A stretch of DNA of 64,000 nt from positions 3,658,594-3,722,593 of the forward strand of contig CP073749.1 in the NCBI GenBank assembly GCA_024398055.1. Direction: 5' to 3'. The notes beneath the pieces are model-generated. The model ran no database searches, had not been told where the DNA came from, and saw only the letters and a list, made by a program, of their open reading frames with translations. Of the stretch, positions 1-8,126 are shown one piece after another; position 1 is the stretch's first letter; every line of letters begins with the position of its first letter. The stretch is from a bacterium SCSIO 12741. Lineage in GTDB: Bacteria > Bacteroidota > Bacteroidia > Flavobacteriales_G > Salibacteraceae. The translations under genes were made by a program, and so were the position numbers.

Positions 1-225
1 AAGGTTTTTGAGCTTTTCTTTTTGAATCGCTTCCAAACCAAAGAAGGTGAAAAAGATCTCTGATTCGATGCCTTCCATCCGAGCGCCGTTAGCGAGGATA
101 AAGCAGGCGTATACATTGTCTAAAGTAGCTTTAGACAAGATCAGCATCATTTTCTTTACGGGTTTGTCGGCCGCTTTTTGAGCCGCCTCAGCCGCCATTT
201 CTACGGTATTATCAGTGGTTTCCAT
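1..225 (-). CDS. DsrE/DsrF-like sulfur-carrier family protein (C-terminus cut by the window edge)
   Basis: The visible 75 residues begin with an acidic, Ala-rich leader (METTDNTVEMAAEAAQ) followed by KKMMLILSKATLDNVYAC, the first beta strand and helix of the DsrE-like fold, and a hydrophobic segment around EIFFTFFG. This pattern is typical of the DsrE_2 family, whose members are thought to move sulfane sulfur or associate with membrane sulfur enzymes. The gene lies 29 bases downstream of a DsrC/TusE-like gene and in the same orientation as an SQR-like flavoprotein, so one operon is likely. A cysteine is present in YACFILANGA. The C-terminal part, where catalytic cysteines often sit, lies outside the window, so function within the family cannot be assigned. 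Confidence 0.8.
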   Translation of the reverse strand, partial: METTDNTVEMAAEAAQKAADKPVKKMMLILSKATLDNVYACFILANGARMEGIESEIFFTFFGLEAIQKEKLKNL

Positions 226-254
226 TTTGGATAAAATCTGAATTCAACAATGAA

Positions 255-563
255 TTAAATACAACTTACCGGCTTAGGAATTCCGGCAATTTTGCTGGAT
301 ACCTTGAGCGGTCCGTTAGGGAATAGGGCGTAGAACTCTTTGATGTTTACCACACCACTTTTTCCGATTTTGCGAATAGTAAGTGGTACTTCGTTGCGTT
401 CTTGTTCCTGTAGGTAGTTAATCACTTCCCAGTGTTTGTCTGTCATGGTGATGCCCTCTTTCTGAGCCATGTCTTCACCTACTTCACGTGTCCATTGAGA
501 AAAATCGGTTAGGTATCCTTCGTCATTTACTTGAACGGATACCCCTGCAAATACTTGTTCCAT
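255..563 (-). CDS. DsrC/TusE family sulfur-relay protein lacking the second cysteine
   Basis: The 102-residue product matches the DsrC/TusE family over its full length: a short beta hairpin (VQVNDEGYLTDFSQW), a helical core with HWEVINYLQEQ, and the flexible C-terminal arm ending IAGIPKPVSCI. In this family the penultimate cysteine (CysA, here C101) carries persulfide sulfur. The second cysteine of true DsrC, eleven residues earlier, is replaced by serine (S90), so this is a TusE-like carrier rather than a dissimilatory sulfite reductase partner. It sits 11 bases after the SQR-like gene and 29 bases before the DsrE-like gene. It probably receives or donates sulfane sulfur between those partners or for tRNA thiolation; the exact partner is inference. 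Confidence 0.88.
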   Translation of the reverse strand: MEQVFAGVSVQVNDEGYLTDFSQWTREVGEDMAQKEGITMTDKHWEVINYLQEQERNEVPLTIRKIGKSGVVNIKEFYALFPNGPLKVSSKIAGIPKPVSCI

Positions 564-574
564 TTTATTAGGTA

Positions 575-1831
575 TTAATGTGTTATTTCTTGTTCGGGTT
601 CGAGGTCTTTACCATCAGTATCCATGGTAGCAGATACGAAAGGAATGTGTTTTCCGGTGATCAACATGTTCCAGTAAATCCAGCGGAAAGCCAATTTTCC
701 AAGGTGGTTCATGTGGCTTTCTTTAAGCAGACTTAATGGGCCAAAATTGGGGAAAGGGTAGTGCCCGGTAGTGGGCTCGTGGGTATAGTTAAAGTCAATC
801 AAAATGGCTTTTCCATCTCCCGTTTCCACAAAGCAATTGGCATGTCCATCAAATTCTTGTTTCAACTCCTGGCCATTGATGTAGCGTTGGATGTTTTCCG
901 TAAGAATCTCGGCTTCAAAGTGAGCTACAGACCCTGCCTTAGAGGCCGGGATATTGGTGGCATCGCCAATGGCGAAGATGTTGTCTTTCACCTTGGTTTG
1001 AAGCGTGGCTTTATCGGTAGGTACAAAGTTGAGCTCATCACCAAATCCAGAGCGCTCAATCACATCGTCTCCCATATTAGTGGGTACGGTTACCAGCAAG
1101 TCGTATTCTACCTCCATGCCTCCGTAGTCCACAATCTTGTTGTTGTCTGCATCTACTTTTTCGATGTTGAAGTCAGGAACGATTTTGATGTTCTTTTGCT
1201 CCAACAAGTAGTTTAGCTCTTTAGAAGCCTTGGGCTTGGTAAAGGCTCCAGATACTGGAGTAACAAAGGTGATATCCACCTTATCGCGCATTTTTTTGTT
1301 CTTGAAATAAGAATCGGCCAGGAAGGCAAACTCAAGCGGTGCCACCGGACATTTGATGGGCATTTCACTGATGTGAACCACCAATTTTCCGCCGTCCCAT
1401 TTTCTAAGCTTGTTGCGCAGATTACGAGCTCCATCAAAAGTGTAGAAGTCAAATACAGATTTTTGCCAGTGGTCACCAAGCATTCCTTCAATTTCGCGAG
1501 GGGCGATATCGGTTCCTGTGGCAATGATCAGAATGTCATACTTCAGTTTTTCCCCATTTTTGAGGCTTACCTGATCCTGGTCTTTGTCAATCAATTCCAC
1601 CTTTTCCTGAATCAAATTCACGCCTTTTGGAATGAATTTTTTGATGGATTTTTTCAACTGACTGGTTTTGTAAATGTCAAACGGTAGAAAAAGAAATCCA
1701 GGTTGGTAATAGTGATTCTCCTGGTGATCTACCACCGTTATTTGCCAGTCTTTTTTGGGTAGCGTTTTTCGCAAATGATTACTCATCATTGTGCCGGAGG
1801 TACCCGCTCCTAAAATCAATAGCTGTTTCAT
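575..1831 (-). CDS. Sulfide:quinone oxidoreductase-like FAD-dependent oxidoreductase
   Basis: The 418-residue protein opens with the FAD-binding Rossmann motif LLILGAGTSGTMM, has a central ATG motif (IIATGTDIAP) and a second flavin signature near the C-terminus (NIFAIGDATNIPASKAG), the layout of the SQR/NDH-2 family. Two cysteines, C161 (IKCPVAPLEF) and C333 (HANCFVETGDG), fall where SQRs carry their redox-active pair. No signal peptide is seen; these proteins bind the cytoplasmic face of the membrane and pass electrons from sulfide to quinone, here presumably menaquinone. The ATG at 1831 was chosen because the Rossmann strand starts directly after it; the upstream extension of the frame has no family similarity. 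First gene of an operon with TusE-like and DsrE-like proteins. Confidence 0.85.
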   Translation of the reverse strand: MKQLLILGAGTSGTMMSNHLRKTLPKKDWQITVVDHQENHYYQPGFLFLPFDIYKTSQLKKSIKKFIPKGVNLIQEKVELIDKDQDQVSLKNGEKLKYDILIIATGTDIAPREIEGMLGDHWQKSVFDFYTFDGARNLRNKLRKWDGGKLVVHISEMPIKCPVAPLEFAFLADSYFKNKKMRDKVDITFVTPVSGAFTKPKASKELNYLLEQKNIKIVPDFNIEKVDADNNKIVDYGGMEVEYDLLVTVPTNMGDDVIERSGFGDELNFVPTDKATLQTKVKDNIFAIGDATNIPASKAGSVAHFEAEILTENIQRYINGQELKQEFDGHANCFVETGDGKAILIDFNYTHEPTTGHYPFPNFGPLSLLKESHMNHLGKLAFRWIYWNMLITGKHIPFVSATMDTDGKDLEPEQEITH

Positions 1832-2069
1832 GATGCATACGTCCCTAAAGACGCCCATTTTATTTATTAAGGAAGTCCTCGTCAATTAGGATCATCAGAG
1901 GATTCATTCCCTTGGAGGAATCCCCCAACTCTACCTCTGAACTTCCTCTACTAAATTACCGGAGAAGGGCTTGTTTTTCAAGCAAAAACGGATGATTTAT
2001 ACGCTGTGTAAATATGATTTTTAGCAGTTTTTTGACCCTCTTTTTTGAAGTGGAATAATAGGGGAGGAG

Positions 2070-2720
2070 TCAGGCTGCTGAAGAAGAGCGATTGGTGATA
2101 GATTGATAAAACAGAATGCCCAGAAAAAAGAACCAAAAGGGAACGATAAACCCACTCTTGAGGGCGTGAATTTCATCCGCTCCACCTCGGTGGTTGACCA
2201 GGTCTAAAAGAAGTACGCAAATGGGCACTGAAACGACCAGTCCAGCAAGCGAAAAGAATAGGTTGCGATAAGGAGGGCGCATACCAAAGAGACGAATCAT
2301 AAAGAAAAGCCCGATCGGAATAAGGGGAAGTAAAATGAGAATGCCATATTGGGAGGCAAAAAGCAACCAGCGGGGAGCGGTCATGTGATGAATAAAAGCG
2401 GAAGGGCCAGAGATAAAAGCGCCACGTAACGAAAGCTCCAGCAAGCCAAGTACAACGACGGTGAATACAAGGCCAGAAAGATTGAAAAACAATCGCTTTT
2501 TGGCGGTTAACTGAATTTGAGCATTACTCCAAACAAAAAACAGGAGTATGCCGGCAGGTATGGAGTAGTGGAAATAGCTAATCCACTTAAGTCCAGCCCA
2601 GCCGTGGTATTCCACTTCCAGTCGCCAGATTAAGCCAGCGAGCAGGCCACTTAAGATCAGGGAGAGCAAGGGATTGTTTTTGAGCCAGTTGAACATGTTG
2701 GAATGAGCTGAAATTGCCAT
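2070..2720 (-). CDS. Hypothetical polytopic membrane protein
   Basis: A 216-residue protein with about six hydrophobic segments (for example LLSLILSGLLAGLIW, GILLFFVW, LVFTVVVLGLLELSL, YGILILLPLIPIGLFF, LAGLVVSVPICVLLL and FWFFFLGILFY), so an integral inner-membrane protein. I do not recognise a family. ATG at 2720 is preferred because a TAnnTTTG box lies 25 bases upstream; ATG at 2696 is an alternative that starts nearer the first membrane segment. It is divergent from a Crp/Fnr-type regulator gene, with both putative promoters in the short space between them. No function is proposed. Confidence 0.65.
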   Translation of the reverse strand: MAISAHSNMFNWLKNNPLLSLILSGLLAGLIWRLEVEYHGWAGLKWISYFHYSIPAGILLFFVWSNAQIQLTAKKRLFFNLSGLVFTVVVLGLLELSLRGAFISGPSAFIHHMTAPRWLLFASQYGILILLPLIPIGLFFMIRLFGMRPPYRNLFFSLAGLVVSVPICVLLLDLVNHRGGADEIHALKSGFIVPFWFFFLGILFYQSITNRSSSAA

Positions 2721-2744
2721 TGTTGCCACGGGTTGGACGCTTCT

Positions 2745-2752
2745 CAAATATA
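2745..2752 (-). promoter_or_regulatory. Putative -7 box TATATTTG for the membrane-protein gene
   Basis: The minus strand reads TATATTTG, matching the Bacteroidota sigma-A -7 consensus TAnnTTTG, 25 bases before the ATG at 2720. No good -33 TTTG is seen at the usual spacing. Confidence 0.35.
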
Positions 2753-2796
2753 GTCAAAAGGCCATTCGACTCATTTCTCAATCAAGTGGGTATGGT

Positions 2797-2804
2797 TATT
2801 TTTG
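2797..2804 (+). promoter_or_regulatory. Putative -7 box TATTTTTG for the Crp/Fnr gene
   Basis: TATTTTTG matches TAnnTTTG and ends 25 bases before the ATG at 2830. A convincing -33 element is not visible. Confidence 0.4.
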
Positions 2805-2829
2805 AATTCCATTCATTGGTCTTTTAGGT

Positions 2830-3414
2830 ATGAATTCAACGGCGTTGTATGAAGCTTTAAATCAACTTAGTCCTATCACAGAAGAGGCTTGGAATGATTT
2901 TGAGCCCTTGTTTCAACCTCTTGCTTTAAAAAAGAATGAATACCTGGTGCGTGAAGGATCTCGGGTACACAAGGCCTATTTTCAGTTAGAAGGGGTTATT
3001 CGGGTTTTCTACAACAAGGAAGGAAATGAATACAACAAAACCTTTTTTATTCCTGGAACCTTTCCTACACCACTCACGGCGCTCCTATCTGAATCGGCAA
3101 GTGCGATCTCTTTTCAAGCTTTAACCGATGCCAAGGTTCTGGCCTTTTCTTATCCCGGGTTCAAGGAGTTGTTTGTCAAACACCGCTGTTTGGAAACTCT
3201 GCTGCTTCGAATCTTAGAACAAGTTTGGATCAAAAAAGAGCGTCACGACATTCGCATGGTAACCAACGATGCTACAACCAACTATCTTCATTTCCGAGAA
3301 GATTTTCCCAATCTGGAAAATCAAATCCCTCAATACCACATTGCGTCCTACTTGGGAATAACACCCATTCAGCTCAGCCGAATTAGGGCTCAATTGGTGA
3401 AATCATCGGGGTGA
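2830..3414 (+). CDS. Crp/Fnr family transcriptional regulator
   Basis: The 194-residue protein has an N-terminal cyclic-nucleotide-binding-like jelly roll (KKNEYLVREGSRVHKAYF, then GVIRVFY and KTFFIPGTFPT) and a C-terminal helix-turn-helix (QIPQYHIASYLGITPIQL SRIR region). This is the usual size for Bacteroidota Crp/Fnr paralogs. There is no cysteine cluster for an FNR-type Fe-S centre, and the cAMP-contact residues of true CRP are not obvious, so the effector is unknown. Two copies of a Crp/Fnr-like palindrome (14552 and 22924) exist in this window, but nothing in the sequence ties this regulator to them in particular. Confidence 0.9.
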   Translation: MNSTALYEALNQLSPITEEAWNDFEPLFQPLALKKNEYLVREGSRVHKAYFQLEGVIRVFYNKEGNEYNKTFFIPGTFPTPLTALLSESASAISFQALTDAKVLAFSYPGFKELFVKHRCLETLLLRILEQVWIKKERHDIRMVTNDATTNYLHFREDFPNLENQIPQYHIASYLGITPIQLSRIRAQLVKSSG

Positions 3415-3492
3415 AAACCATTCCTTAACCTATGTTAATGCCTAAGGATCAGGGCCAGGGCAATTTTGTCCTGTACTTAATTCTTATGCACC

Positions 3493-3780
3493 ATGAAATC
3501 TTTTTTTCGCTCCCCTTGGGTCATCTATTCAGCAGCGGGATTTGCTTGCTCCATCGTTATGATTTCGGTGGATTATTTACTGGGAACCCGGGCCGAAATT
3601 CTCAACGCCTGGGTTATTGTTAACCGAATATTGGGTTTTGACACGAATTTGCCCGACAGCCTGGCATTGCAGTATTTCGGACTTCGAGGGGCAACTTTAA
3701 CCATGCTTGCTATCAACGGTCTATTCGGGGTGGCACTGGTTCATCTGTTCAAATGGTTTAATCAATTGCTTCAATTCTAA
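3493..3780 (+). CDS. Small hypothetical membrane protein
   Basis: A 95-residue protein with a basic start (MKSFFRSPW) and two hydrophobic segments, VIYSAAGFACSIVMISVDYLL and one near the C-terminus (MLAINGLFGVALVHLF). No family is recognised. It lies 10 bases upstream of an outer-membrane-type gene on the same strand, so co-transcription is likely. The start was placed at the ATG that directly precedes the first membrane helix; an overlapping frame that starts at 3432 lacks protein-like composition. Confidence 0.6.
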   Translation: MKSFFRSPWVIYSAAGFACSIVMISVDYLLGTRAEILNAWVIVNRILGFDTNLPDSLALQYFGLRGATLTMLAINGLFGVALVHLFKWFNQLLQF

Positions 3781-3790
3781 AAATCACGAC

Positions 3791-4516
3791 ATGAAAACAA
3801 TCACTTGGATTACTTCAATAGTTATGGCCTTTTTGCTTCAATTCAATGCTTGGGGTCAGGAAAATAGCCGGGTTATACCTCGTACCTGGCAGGTAGGTAT
3901 TGGTTTGGGTGAATTGCCTGTAGGAGGCAGTTTTAAACCCAGTATCACCCTAGGATACCACTTTAATGAAAAGATCTATGCCGGATTCATTTATCAATTT
4001 AAGGATGAAATTCAACGCTCAGAAAGCTCCTTCAATGCGCAATCTGCTGAACTGGATGGGTTGATGCGATCCATGGAAACCGTGAACCAGCGATTTATGC
4101 TACAAGTTCGCTACACGCCCGTGCGCTTTGGTCCTTATATCTCTGCTGGATTCGTTTATAATGGTCGAGATACCGAAAACATGTTCTTTGACAATCGTAG
4201 CCGGAACCTGGTGGGCGAGAATTTCGAGGGCAGTATTCATGTTCAACAATCGCGTCCAGCGGGTTGGGGCTTGGCTTTGGGGTTGGGTTATCAATACCAC
4301 TTTAAAAATGGGTTTACAGCAGGGTTTGAATGGACGCCGGCCTGGGGGCAACGTCCGGACCCAGAATATCAGTTTGGAGGAACGGCTAATCTTTCGTCCG
4401 AGGCACAGGCCGAGATTCAGAAAAACATGAATGAAGGTTTTGAAAATAGTGTAACCAATCTCTATAAGGTCTTTCACATTGGATTTGCTTACCGCTTTCC
4501 CCTTAAGAATCCGTAA
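3791..4516 (+). CDS. Putative outer-membrane beta-barrel protein
   Basis: The 241-residue product has a clear signal peptide (MKTITWITSIVMAFLLQ, likely cleavage after FNAWG) followed by alternating amphipathic strands rich in aromatic residues (VGIGLGELPVGGSF, YAGFIYQF, RYTPVRFGPYISAGFVY, WGLALGLGYQYHF, GFTAGFEWTP) and ends on a strand with a near-terminal aromatic (FHIGFAYRFPL). That is the design of a small 8-10-strand outer-membrane barrel. Specific function is not recognised. The ATG at 3791 was chosen because the longer frame adds a stretch with no signal-peptide character. It is followed 12 bases later by an SDR gene. Confidence 0.7.
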   Translation: MKTITWITSIVMAFLLQFNAWGQENSRVIPRTWQVGIGLGELPVGGSFKPSITLGYHFNEKIYAGFIYQFKDEIQRSESSFNAQSAELDGLMRSMETVNQRFMLQVRYTPVRFGPYISAGFVYNGRDTENMFFDNRSRNLVGENFEGSIHVQQSRPAGWGLALGLGYQYHFKNGFTAGFEWTPAWGQRPDPEYQFGGTANLSSEAQAEIQKNMNEGFENSVTNLYKVFHIGFAYRFPLKNP

Positions 4517-4528
4517 TAACAACAAGAA

Positions 4529-5260
4529 ATGGACTTAGCAAACAAAACCATTTTGATTACCGGAGGTAGTTCGGGTATTGGCTTAGAGTTGGCCAAGGTA
4601 CTATTGGAAAAAGGGTGTATCGTATTGATTTTGGGGCGCGATTCCAATCGATTGGATGAGGCTGAAAAATTAGGTCTAAAAGCCCTTAGATGCGATGTGA
4701 GCAAGACAAAGGACGTTGAGGATACCGTTGTATATTTGCAAAATCATTACCCATTGATAGATGGTTTGATCAACAATGCGGGAGTACAATACAACTATTT
4801 GTTTGACGAAGCTACCCATGTTTTAGATCGGATTAAACAGGAAGTAGAAATCAATCTTTTTGGTCCTCTTATTCTGACTCAGCTCATGATTCCTTTATTG
4901 GCCACATCTTCATCACCCTTTATAGTTAATGTGACCTCAGCTCTCGGTGCCAGTTCCAAATTAGATGGATTGGTGTACAGTGCTACAAAAGCTGGTTTGA
5001 GAAATTTTACACGAGGCCTTCGTTATTCCTTAATCAATAGTTCCATTCAGGTATACGAATGTATTCCTCCCGTTACCGAAACTTCCATGACCGCCGGAAG
5101 GGAGGGGGATAAAATGCCCGTGAAGCATTGGGTGAAATGGATGGTCAGTGGATTGGAAAAGGATCAGAAATTGATCACCCTTCCCAAAATTCGATTATTT
5201 CTATGGATTGCATTCCGATTGCCTCGATTGGCGTTTAAGATGGTATCATCTAAGGGATAA
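4529..5260 (+). CDS. Short-chain dehydrogenase/reductase (DltE-like)
   Basis: The 243-residue protein is a classical SDR: NAD(P)-binding TGGSSGIGLELAK near the start, the NNAG motif (LINNAGVQ), the catalytic serine in NVTSALGASS, and the YxxxK pair in VYSATKAGL. The C-terminus ends in a hydrophobic/basic tail (RLFLWIAFRLPRLAFKMV), as in DltE/YqjQ-like membrane-associated SDRs. Substrate is unknown. It is the last gene of a plus-strand run and ends 12 bases from a convergent AraC regulator gene. Confidence 0.87.
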   Translation: MDLANKTILITGGSSGIGLELAKVLLEKGCIVLILGRDSNRLDEAEKLGLKALRCDVSKTKDVEDTVVYLQNHYPLIDGLINNAGVQYNYLFDEATHVLDRIKQEVEINLFGPLILTQLMIPLLATSSSPFIVNVTSALGASSKLDGLVYSATKAGLRNFTRGLRYSLINSSIQVYECIPPVTETSMTAGREGDKMPVKHWVKWMVSGLEKDQKLITLPKIRLFLWIAFRLPRLAFKMVSSKG

Positions 5261-5272
5261 ACTGTGCTCCGA

Positions 5273-6187
5273 TTAATTCAATTGACGAAATTCCATAGGT
5301 GACATTCCTGTCTTCTTTTTAAAAAGATTGCCAAAGTACTGGGGATATTCAAAGCCCAAATCATAGGCAATGGTACTGACGGAGTCCTGAGAAGTAAGGA
5401 GTAGATTTTTAGCTTTTTCGATCAGGTGAAAATGGATGAGCTCCTGGGTACTCTTTCCTATTTCTTTTTTGAGCAAATCGCTCAGGTAATTGGGGGACAA
5501 GTTTACTTTTTCGGCACACTGCTTTACGGTAGGAATTCCATGGGCCCGTGATTTCTGAGAGTCGATGTAGTTGATGATAAATTCATCCACCACGGTAATG
5601 ATGTCTTTCTGGTGCGGACTCCGGGTATAGAATTGCCTGTCGTAAGATCGGGTACAGTGATTGAGCAGGAGTTCCAGATTAGATACCAGGAGTGTTTGGC
5701 TATGACGGTCGAGGTTTTGGCTGTATTCCTTTTCTATGTCTTCAACGATGGAACATATCTTCAATTTCTCTTCTTCGGATAAGTGCAATCCTTCATTGGC
5801 TGCATAGGAAAAGAAGCTGTATTCACCGATTTTCGAACCCAAAGGTGTATGCCGGAAGAGGTCGGCATGAATGAATAGAATCCAGCCCTCATTCGGGCCT
5901 TGATCGCCGCTCATGGTAGGAGTGATTACTTGACCGGGACTCGTGAAGACCAGGGTGCCTTCTTCGTAGTCGTAGTAGTTTCGACCATAGAGCAGGGGAT
6001 TGCTGTGAAACTTAAGGGAGATCATGTAGAAATCCCAGATGTAGCTTTTGTTAAACAGCTCTTCGTTCCAATCAATATCCCGGGTTTGGACCAGAGAAAT
6101 AGAAGGGTGCTTGGGTTTATTCAAACCCAGGATTTTGTGAGCTTCACTCACCGATTTAATGTTTCTAAAGTCTTTGTACTCTTTCAT
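5273..6187 (-). CDS. AraC family transcriptional regulator
   Basis: This 304-residue protein has an N-terminal cupin-like sensor domain and a C-terminal pair of AraC helix-turn-helix motifs (VKQCAEKVNLSPNYLSDLLK and STIAYDLGFEYPQYFGNLFK), ending in the family signature GMSPMEFRQ. It lies downstream of two SDR genes in the same orientation, a common arrangement in which an AraC regulator controls neighbouring SDR/oxidoreductase genes. A pair of TAATTAC direct repeats 21 bp apart upstream of the SDR pair (8029-8056) is a candidate binding site, but that link is inference. The effector is unknown. Confidence 0.92.
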   Translation of the reverse strand: MKEYKDFRNIKSVSEAHKILGLNKPKHPSISLVQTRDIDWNEELFNKSYIWDFYMISLKFHSNPLLYGRNYYDYEEGTLVFTSPGQVITPTMSGDQGPNEGWILFIHADLFRHTPLGSKIGEYSFFSYAANEGLHLSEEEKLKICSIVEDIEKEYSQNLDRHSQTLLVSNLELLLNHCTRSYDRQFYTRSPHQKDIITVVDEFIINYIDSQKSRAHGIPTVKQCAEKVNLSPNYLSDLLKKEIGKSTQELIHFHLIEKAKNLLLTSQDSVSTIAYDLGFEYPQYFGNLFKKKTGMSPMEFRQLN

Positions 6188-6309
6188 GATTTTACCTGAT
6201 GAGGAGTTTAAAAAGGTAAAATCCCCGGCTATATCAAAGATAGGATTTAGCCTGGAGGGATATTACCACAAGGAAGTATTGGATCCATAGTCTTATGGAA
6301 GCTTTTGGA

Positions 6310-7122
6310 TTACTTCATCTGATTCAACATCATTTTATCAAATCCGCGATCAGAAAGGAGTTTCTTCACCGTAAGGAACATACTGGAACCTTTACCAACC
6401 ACATAGCGGGTTTTAGGTTTAGAAGCCTCACAAGCCTTTTCTATGGCCTTGGCGATCACGATTGGATCTGAGCCTTGCCCATCGTACTTCTTGAGCATAT
6501 TCACGTGTTTTCGGGCCAAATTTCCATACGCTGTATCACCGGAGGTTTCCAAAAGCTTGGTTTGAGCAATACCGCTCCATTCGGAATTGATCGCTCCGGG
6601 TTCAATCACCACCACGTCTATTCCAAATTGCTTGAGTTCCATTCTCAAGCTATCGCTCATGCCTTCTACTGCCCATTTGGTCCCATGATACCAGGCTCCA
6701 TGGGGTTCACCAAACTTTCCTCCAATGGAAGAGATATTGATGATTCGCCCAGCTTTGGCTCCACGCATATGAGGGAGCACCAATTGGGTCAATCGAGCAA
6801 GGCCAATAACATTTACCTCAAATTGATACCGCCCTTCATCAATGGGAACGTCCTCTAAGGAGCCGTAAGAACCATAGCCGGCGTTGTTGATCAAAGCATC
6901 AATTTTTCCTTCTTTCTGGAGGATCTCATTGATCCCGGCAACCATGGTGTCATCTTGGGTAACGTCCATGGCCAAAACCTCACAACCTTGTTTCTGGAGG
7001 TCTTGCATTTTGTCTACCCGTCGGGCAGTGGCATAAACCTTCCACCCCAGCTTATTCATATGTTGTGCGGCAACCTTTCCTATTCCGGAAGAGGCGCCTG
7101 TAATTAGCATCACTTTTCGCAT
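6310..7122 (-). CDS. Short-chain dehydrogenase/reductase
   Basis: The 270-residue protein has the SDR fingerprint: TGASSGIGKVAAQ, LINNAGYGSYG, active-site region INISSIGGKFG and YHGTKWAVEG. Similar sequences are annotated as generic oxidoreductases acting on carbonyl substrates; the real substrate is not known. It follows a paralogous SDR gene by 24 bases on the same strand. The shared YHGTKWAVEG segment suggests the two arose by tandem duplication. The AraC gene follows 122 bases further downstream. Confidence 0.9.
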   Translation of the reverse strand: MRKVMLITGASSGIGKVAAQHMNKLGWKVYATARRVDKMQDLQKQGCEVLAMDVTQDDTMVAGINEILQKEGKIDALINNAGYGSYGSLEDVPIDEGRYQFEVNVIGLARLTQLVLPHMRGAKAGRIINISSIGGKFGEPHGAWYHGTKWAVEGMSDSLRMELKQFGIDVVVIEPGAINSEWSGIAQTKLLETSGDTAYGNLARKHVNMLKKYDGQGSDPIVIAKAIEKACEASKPKTRYVVGKGSSMFLTVKKLLSDRGFDKMMLNQMK

Positions 7123-7146
7123 GATTTCCCTTGTTTTGGATTTGAC

Positions 7147-7971
7147 TTACTGGAGAAAAAGAGTTCTGAATCCTTGGATAAAGGACTCGCTATCCATGGA
7201 ATCGCGTTGAGCTACGGCTTGCTTCGCATCTTCACCAGCAATGTAACGAACCTGGTTACTTCCATCAGTAGCGGCCTTAACGATGGTATCCACTACCACA
7301 TCTACCGGTGAGGGTACAGAAGCCATACTTCCCATCACATTTTGAAAGGAGTTTTTGATCGATTCATAAGGAGCCGGACTCTCTTTTTCCAAAGTAGCAA
7401 AGGCAGCCTTAAGTAGGGGAGTATCAATGGCTCCGGGTTCAATTATTTTCACTTTCACACCAATCGATTCCATTTCGTAAATCAAAGATTCAGAGAATCC
7501 TTCTACAGCCCATTTGGTTCCGTGATAGAGGGTTCCTAGTGGATAGGTGACCCTTCCAGCCAGGGAGGATACATTGATAATGGTGCCGGATTGCTTTTCT
7601 CTAAAATGTGGAATCACGGTGTGACATACATGGATCAATCCCATCAAATTGGTTTCAAATAAGCCGGCAATCTCTTGGGTAGAAAAGGATTCAAATACGC
7701 CGTAAGAAGAGGCTGCAGCATTGTTAAGCACTACATCAATTTGACCAAAATCCTCAAGGGTATGTTCTACAGCAAGTTGGATGTCTTCCATCTTGGTAAC
7801 GTCCAGTTTATACACCTTTACGTTGTCCAATTGGTTCAATTCAGTCTCCTTTTCAGGAGATCTCATGGTTGCTGCAACATTCCATCCGTCACGAGCAAAT
7901 TTGAAGGCAGTGGCCCGGCCAATTCCTGAGGAAGCACCGGTAATAAAAATCGTCTTATTCATAGCATTCAT
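7147..7971 (-). CDS. Short-chain dehydrogenase/reductase
   Basis: A 274-residue SDR with TGASSGIGRATAF, VLNNAAASSYG (NNAA in place of NNAG), INVSSLAGRVTYP and YHGTKWAVEGFSES. It is the first gene of the two-SDR unit. ATG at 7971 or 7962 are both possible starts. The upstream intergenic region holds the TAATTAC direct-repeat pair described separately. The substrate is unknown. Confidence 0.9.
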   Translation of the reverse strand: MNAMNKTIFITGASSGIGRATAFKFARDGWNVAATMRSPEKETELNQLDNVKVYKLDVTKMEDIQLAVEHTLEDFGQIDVVLNNAAASSYGVFESFSTQEIAGLFETNLMGLIHVCHTVIPHFREKQSGTIINVSSLAGRVTYPLGTLYHGTKWAVEGFSESLIYEMESIGVKVKIIEPGAIDTPLLKAAFATLEKESPAPYESIKNSFQNVMGSMASVPSPVDVVVDTIVKAATDGSNQVRYIAGEDAKQAVAQRDSMDSESFIQGFRTLFLQ

Positions 7972-8028
7972 TTTTTGAAATGATTTGATAAGACAAAGGT
8001 CCTTCCTAGGGTAAAGAATGTTTAAATG

Positions 8029-8056
8029 TAATTACGGATTGTCTAATGCTAATTAC
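8029..8056. promoter_or_regulatory. Candidate AraC-type operator: two TAATTAC direct repeats
   Basis: TAATTAC occurs at 8029-8035 and again at 8050-8056, exactly 21 bp apart, i.e. two helical turns, as for AraC-family half-sites. It lies 58 bases upstream of the SDR start at 7971. An AraC regulator is encoded in the same gene group. The element is AT-rich, so chance is possible. Confidence 0.35.
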
Positions 8057-8126
8057 TTATATGGGTTCTGATAATCAGTGTGTAGATGAGTTTTTGAACG
8101 CTTATTTGGGAGGGTGTAACGATCCG

